Below, piece after piece: positions 30,584 through 35,565 of a stretch of 35,565 bases of DNA (the first letter of the stretch is position 1; every line of letters begins with the position of its first letter). The notes beneath the pieces were generated by a model. The model searched no databases. It was not told the origin of the DNA and saw nothing but the letters and a program-made list of their open reading frames with translations. Location of the stretch: positions 3,158-38,722 of the forward strand of contig PYST01000359.1 of the NCBI GenBank assembly GCA_003049485.1, in the 5' to 3' direction. The DNA comes from Ophioceras dolichostomum. Its lineage: Eukaryota > Ascomycota > Sordariomycetes > Magnaporthales > Ophioceraceae. The position numbers and the translations under genes are program-made.

Positions 30584-32157
30584 AGGAGCCGAGGACCGAT
30601 TCATCTTCTACGAAACGACCAGCAAAATACAAAATAGCTTCCGGGATCGGGATAAAAAAATCCGTCTAGAAGTGTGGACAAATATGGTTGGCATGGCAGT
30701 CCTTCTTCCTCTCTGGAATGACGAAACGGACTGGTTGGCCCTTGCATTCGGAGTAATCGGTTTTGGGTCCCTTATTCTCTCTTGTCTCTAGGTACTTTAG
30801 TTATCGTCGTTGTCGTCTTCGTCCATACGAGTCTCTTCCGTCCTTCCGCGCCGCGTTCCGTTCCCACTTACCATCTTACTGGGGTGAAATGCCGTACATG
30901 AAAGGGAGGGGGCACTTGAGGTCCAGGACGCCAAGGGACGAACGGTGTTGCCGCATATCCTGTTAGGCACGAAACATAGGAAAACTTCACGGACTTGTAC
31001 CACAAAGACCAAACGAGATACCGTTGCCTTTCCACTGTTAAGGAGCACTATCCGCAGCCTCTTTCATATCTCGTTCCGTTGTTACTAGCCCACGCCCTAC
31101 AATATGGGTGGGATCGGTTCGATCGCTAGCCGACCGCACACCGCTTCGTATATACTCCCGTCCTCAACTCTTTAGGCCGCTGAGGGAGCTAGTAGGAGAA
31201 AGATAACTCCGATACATCACTGCCTGGGTAGACAGAAGACACGAAGAGGAAAGGGATGGAAATAGAAACCACCATGCTATTGTACATAGCATCCCACCAC
31301 ACATCCTCCTGTCACCTCACTCTCGAGTCTAGTATGCTCTCGTCATATCCGTGCTCTCACTTTCGAAGGGGCTACTTAACGCTCCGGGTCGACGTCCCGC
31401 TTAGGATACACGTTTGACCATAGGCTTTCTGTCTAACCGGCGTTCAGAGATGTGGCAGGCATTATAGCACGTGAGTGGCCACTGAAAAGAGAAATAACGG
31501 CACTGAGCCATTTGCGGGGAACGAAGTGATGAAGCACAGAAAAAGCAACTAAGATTTGGGTCAGAATGCCTCAAATTGTCCCTCAAGTGTGGTGAGGTGT
31601 GCCGGGACATTTCACCATGCACCCAGAAAGCATTTCCATTTCTGGAAATGTTTTCGGAAGCAAATATGGTCCAAAAGCTGGCTCATCACCCCCAATTTAG
31701 TTGTTGAGGAAAGGGAAGAGAGAAGAAAACGATCCAAAATTCTCCCGCGGCGTCCAAAATTTTATGAAAGCGTGCAGACAAGCCACGGTAAACGTGGTGG
31801 GGCCTTGTGGCTGGCCCTAGCCGAATAGCCTGGGGTAATGACGTTTCGGAGAGGTTCGGCGTGGTCCTTGTGGCGCTTGCTACGGGGGGTTGGGAGCACT
31901 GTCTGGTACCTCCTATCGCCGCTATCTGCCGCTATCATCGGCCCATTCAACGGCATGATCACGACAAGACCCCGCAAGATCGGAGGTTCACGTTCTCAAC
32001 CGCAACACCACGGCATGATTCGTTGTGGGTTGTGAGAAAGGATTCTTGAGGAAGGCATTGTAGAGGACCGTAGGTGCTGCTTTCTCGCTCCCCAATCGCT
32101 CTTGAATTGTTCATTGATCCAGATATCTCCCAAGCAATCAAGCAAACAAGACAAACC
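30584..32157. other. Intergenic region between eL19 and SHMT
   Basis: No gene is recognised in 1.57 kb; all open frames are short and lack family features. A 13-bp-arm hairpin with a TTCTGGAA core lies at 31626-31655. The last 120 bp before the SHMT ATG are the likely leader, ending ACAAACC before the start codon. Confidence 0.55.
31626..31655. repeat. Inverted repeat (13-bp arms, 4-base loop) with heat-shock-element-like core
   Basis: The arms GAAAGCATTTCCA and TGGAAATGTTTTC pair across TTTC with one G-T pair. The core includes TTCTGGAA, matching two inverted nGAAn units spaced as in a heat shock element; another TTC-GGAA follows immediately. It lies about 500 bp upstream of the SHMT start. 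Confidence 0.6.
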
Positions 32158-34179
32158 ATGTCCATCCCGATCCTGAGGCAGGCGGCGTTGAGGGCCGCCG
32201 CCTCGTCCTCCAAAGCTCTCCCGAAATCGGCCGCATTCCGCAGTCAGTTCAGGACAGTGTCGTCGGTGACACAGGATAGCCAACAGAAGGTCCGTACATG
32301 ACCAATTCGAGCTCAATGAACGCCGGGGATAATTTGTGCAAATATCTGACTTGCAATAGCTCCTCGCTGCCCACCTCCGAGAGGCCGATCCAGTCATGTA
32401 CGATGTTCTGGAGAAGGTATGGTGAAATCAAACTCCTCCCGCCTCCGGAATACCTAGCCCCCAGTCTGCCTTTGCATATAGACGGCTTCTCGACTGACAA
32501 TTCGGGTTTGGGACGACGTTCAGGAGAAACTCAGGCAAAAGCAGTACATCAACCTCATCCCGTCCGAGAACTTCACATCTCAGGCTGTTCTAGACGCGTT
32601 AGGAAGCCCCATGCAGAGTACGTGATAGCAGTGGCCTCAATGGCTTTAGCATATGTGTCACTTTGTACAGAAACCCCTTCAAACACATACTGACTCTTTC
32701 CCGCTTCTTCTAGATAAATATTCCGAAGGGTACCCAGGCGCGCGGTATTACGGCGGCAACGAGTTTATAGACCAGTCCGAGCGGCTCTGCCAGCAACGAG
32801 CGCTGGAGACGTTCGGCTTAGACGAGAAGGAATGGGGCGTCAACGTCCAAGGTATGTCGCCCCCTCATCTTACCCTTACGATGGCTGCCCCTGACCAGAC
32901 GGGCAGCGATCTCAATAGCGGAGCAGCTTCCTTGAACTGACACTGCCGTTTCTCCACTTACCTAGCCCTCTCCGGAGCCCCGGCCAACCTCTACGTGTAC
33001 TCCGCCCTAATGAACACTCACGACCGGCTGATGGGCCTCGACCTCCCTCACGGAGGCCACCTCTCGCACGGCTACCAGACGCCGACGAAGAAGATCTCCT
33101 TCATCTCCAAATACTTCGAGACGATCCCCTATCGCCTCGACGAGACGACGGGATACATCGACTACGACAAGCTCGAGGAGCTCGCGAGCATTTACCGGCC
33201 CAAGATCATCGTGGCCGGCGCCAGCGCCTACAGCCGCTTCATCGACTACCAGCGCATGCGCGACATCTGCCGCAAGGTGAACGCGTACCTGCTCGCGGAC
33301 ATGGCGCACATCTCGGGCATGGTCGCCGCGAAGGTCCTGCCGGGTCCCTTCGCCTACGCCGACATCGTGACCACCACGTCGCATAAATCACTGAGGGGGC
33401 CGAGGGGCGCCATCATCTTCTTCCGCCGCGGGGTGAGGTCCACGAACCCCAAAACGAAAGAGGACGTTATGTACGACCTCGAACAGCCCATCAACGCGTC
33501 CGTCTTCCCGGGGCACCAGGGCGGGCCGCACAACCACACCATCGCGGCCCTAGCCGTCGCCCTCAAGCAGGCGCAGACCCCGGAGTTCCGCGCCTATCAG
33601 GAACGCGTGCTCGTCAACGCCAAGGCGCTCGCGCGCAGGCTGGGCGGCGCGAAGGATAAGGGGGGTTTGGGATACACGATCGTGTCGGGCGGGACGGACA
33701 ACCACCTCGTGCTGGCGGACCTGAAGCCCCAGGGTATCGACGGGGCGCGAGTCGAGAGGGTGCTGGAGCTCGTGGGCGTGGCGGCCAATAAGAACACGGT
33801 TCCGGGGGACAAGTCGGCGCTCACCCCTGGAGGGTTGAGGATGGGCACCCCCGCGATGACGACGAGGGGGTTTGGGGAGGACGACTTCGAGAGGGTGGCC
33901 GATATTGTGGATCGTGCCGTGTCTATTGCGGTCAGGGTTGATAAGGCGGCGAGGAAGGACGCTGAGGCGGCGGCCTTGGCGACCTCGGCCTCGGCGAACA
34001 CAAACGAGATGAAAGAAGGCGATGACAGCAAAAAGAAGAAGGCGAGGAATCCGGGTAGTTTGAAGGTGTTTTTGGAGTACCTCGGCAACGGGGAGACGGA
34101 TCCGGAGATTGTGCAGTTGAGGAGCGAGGTGGCGGATTGGGTTGGGACTTATCCGTTGCCTTGGGATGGGAGGAATTGA
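32158..34179 (+). CDS. Serine hydroxymethyltransferase, mitochondrial (PLP-dependent)
   Basis: Interconverts serine plus tetrahydrofolate with glycine plus 5,10-methylene-tetrahydrofolate. Exons are 32158-32289, 32360-32416, 32524-32617, 32714-32851 and 32966-34179, giving 544 residues. The first 40 residues are Arg/Ala/Ser-rich with no acidic residue before the QD pair, a mitochondrial presequence, so this is the Shm1-type rather than the cytosolic enzyme. Family landmarks: NLIPSENFTS, KYSEGYPGARYYGGNEFID, the NVQALSGAPANLYVY segment, LADMAHISG (Asp252, His255) and the PLP Schiff-base Lys281 in TTTSHKSLRGPRG. GGPHNH and GTPAMTTRGF follow later. A charged, Ala/Lys-rich insert near residues 475-510 precedes a normal C-terminus. 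Intron 1 has a weak donor, GTCCGT, but the joined protein is continuous. Spare alternative starts were not needed. Confidence 0.96.
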
Positions 34180-34443
34180 AGATGAAGATGGTCTGAAGTT
34201 TTTGTTTTGCCGGACGGGTTTATAAGGGATGATGTGAAGATGTGAGGGTTTGATCGACTGGGTAGACGGCGGTGGCGGGCCGCGATTACGGACGAGGCGA
34301 GGCGGGATGGGTAGGACCGGATCTTTGGTGGCGGTCGTGGTGGTGGTGGCGGCGGCGGCAGAATTGGAGGACCGACGTAGGCGCAGACGCAGATGCAGGC
34401 AGTACGCAGACAGGATGAGGGCGAGGGTGAGAGGGAAGGAAGT

Positions 34444-34467
34444 GAAGGAAGGAAGGAATGAAGGAAG
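34444..34467. repeat. (GAAG)n tract
   Basis: Imperfect GAAG/GGAA tetranucleotide repeats in the presumed SHMT 3' flank. Confidence 0.8.
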
Positions 34468-34578
34468 AAAGGGGATGCGATAGATGGGATGGGATGGAAT
34501 GGTGTGACGGTGTCATGGGTAGGTGGGAAGGATCTGGCGGACGACGCCGCTCATCACGGATCATCCTCCCTCATTATC

Positions 34579-34599
34579 ATCGTCGTCGTCGTCGTCGTC
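34579..34599. repeat. (CGT)n trinucleotide repeat
   Basis: About seven CGT units in non-coding sequence, flanked by CAT and CATCATCACC words. Confidence 0.85.
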
Positions 34600-35378
34600 A
34601 CATCATCACCTTATTCATCCTCGCACAACTTACTCCTGCTTCGTCTTCACTCTTTCTTCCTGTAGTCTAGCAGCCCCCCCTCTGAGTTCTGAACGTTTCG
34701 TCTAGGACTCGACTGAGAGACTGTTGTTGTTCTACCTCCTTCGGGAGTTTCTGTCCTGCTACTGGCTGGCTGATCTCTGTTTGCGGCGTTTTTTCCTCGA
34801 TTCGGATCATCACCCTCTCTTCTTTACTTTGCATTGCACTCTTTGCTCTGCTCTAATATTGAACTCTTTGTGAACAAACTCTGCTGTAGTTCGGGCAGGC
34901 AGACAGACATGCAGGGCAGGCAGGTCAGGCAGATCGAAGAAAAGGCTGGAGCAGATTTCTCGATAGAGCAAACTGCGCATGCAACTAATTTTATCTCGGG
35001 CGATGGAGATGAATGATGTCCCTTGAGATTTTTGTGATGTTCGCTTCTAACGATTCCGTGTAAGCTGCCCGTCAGATTCTTTGAAACCCCAAGTTCTTTA
35101 GCAGGGCTTCTTGTGCTTGCATACATAGGAGGGCAGGCATCTTTAGGTCCTCCACCTGCCTGGTTCAGCATCATTGGGAATATGAACACTGAGATGACCG
35201 ATGCGCGTCCCAATGGTTCGGATGTTATCACATGGCTCGTATCTCAAGGGGCATGCAGCAGAGGATGAGTGGATGGGTGGATGGAAAGAAAGTGAGGCTC
35301 GTTGGTAGGGCTGGGCCACCCACACCTCATCAGGGATAGTCAGGGGTTGGAGGGTTGCGTTCTGAATGAGTGGCTGAC

Positions 35379-35386
35379 TGACGTCA
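35379..35386. promoter_or_regulatory. CRE-like site TGACGTCA
   Basis: A perfect 8-bp palindrome matching the ATF/CREB consensus. It stands in non-coding sequence with no known gene nearby inside the window, so its relevance is unclear; one 8-bp match in 35 kb is not remarkable by itself. Confidence 0.25.
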
Positions 35387-35565
35387 ATTCCATTCATCAC
35401 TATCACGTATCAGACCTTCACTCGGGAAGTCAGGGGTTCCGACAATCTTTTCTAGAAGACCGAGAGGAGGAGATAAAGTTTGCCTTCTATCTATAGGTAA
35501 TAGCGACCTCTTTCTTCCTGTCCTCTAGCGGCAAAGTGCCGCAGCAGTCAGTCGGGGGCCAGGGG

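Larger units (their letters stand above)
34180..35565. other. 3' end of SHMT and unassigned right-hand region
   Basis: No gene was recognised. It holds a GAAG-rich tract (34444-34467), a CGT trinucleotide run (34579-34599), long pyrimidine-rich stretches around 34600-34860 and a perfect TGACGTCA word at 35379-35386. It may be the promoter of a gene beyond the window, but nothing in the sequence settles that. Confidence 0.5.

Noticed and set aside
31090..31145. tRNA-like GGTTCGATC near an inverted-looking segment
   Set aside because: No matching acceptor stem, D arm or anticodon arm could be drawn around it.
1..35565. A biosynthetic cluster, transposon, CRISPR array or defence system
   Set aside because: All nine genes are conserved housekeeping genes with separate promoters; no transposase, reverse transcriptase, terminal repeats, regularly spaced repeats or NLR/effector-like genes were seen.

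Overview
This window looks like nuclear DNA of a filamentous ascomycete (Pezizomycotina, most likely Sordariomycetes). The reasons are nine intron-containing eukaryotic genes, GC-rich coding exons, mostly short introns with GTRHGT donors, CTAAC/CTGAC branch points and YAG acceptors, and proteins of the filamentous-fungal type. The species cannot be named from sequence alone. No bacterial operon, transposase, CRISPR array, integrase, tRNA or rRNA gene was recognised.

Layout: 1-1764 has no supportable gene and ends in the leader of a sterol O-acyltransferase (MBOAT family; 1765-4244, +). Next come an SR-type splicing factor related to fission-yeast Srp1 (4873-6308, +), a mitochondrial carrier of the yeast YPR011C (APS/PAPS carrier) type (7995-9501, +) and ribosomal protein eL18 (10508-11551, +). 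eL18 converges on a mitochondrial FtsJ/RrmJ-like rRNA 2'-O-methyltransferase, Mrm2 (12104-13990, -). A large DHX29/Ucp12-type DExH RNA helicase (14737-19767, -) is divergent from GCN1, the Gcn2-activating HEAT-repeat protein (20277-28694, +), across a 509-bp shared promoter. Ribosomal protein eL19 (29434-30583, +) and a mitochondrial serine hydroxymethyltransferase (32158-34179, +) follow. The last 1.4 kb has no recognisable gene.

All nine gene models were assembled exon by exon: 29 coding introns, with reading frame and protein homology agreeing at every junction. Five of the nine genes act in translation: two 60S proteins, a mitochondrial rRNA methyltransferase, an initiation-type helicase and the stress sensor GCN1. 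SHMT (folate one-carbon supply), the APS/PAPS-type carrier (sulfate assimilation) and the sterol acyltransferase are metabolic. These are scattered housekeeping genes, not an operon or biosynthetic cluster.

I found no clear new biological system. The signals worth a second look lie in gene architecture: overlapping uORFs at the GCN1 and sterol-acyltransferase starts, an eL19 start codon split by an intron, a frame-shifting 8-bp triplication beside competing GCN1 splice acceptors, a 12-bp repeat expansion encoding the Arg/Asp tail of the SR protein, a hairpin with a heat-shock-element core upstream of SHMT, and a recurring ACCTAGGT motif in the intergenic DNA.
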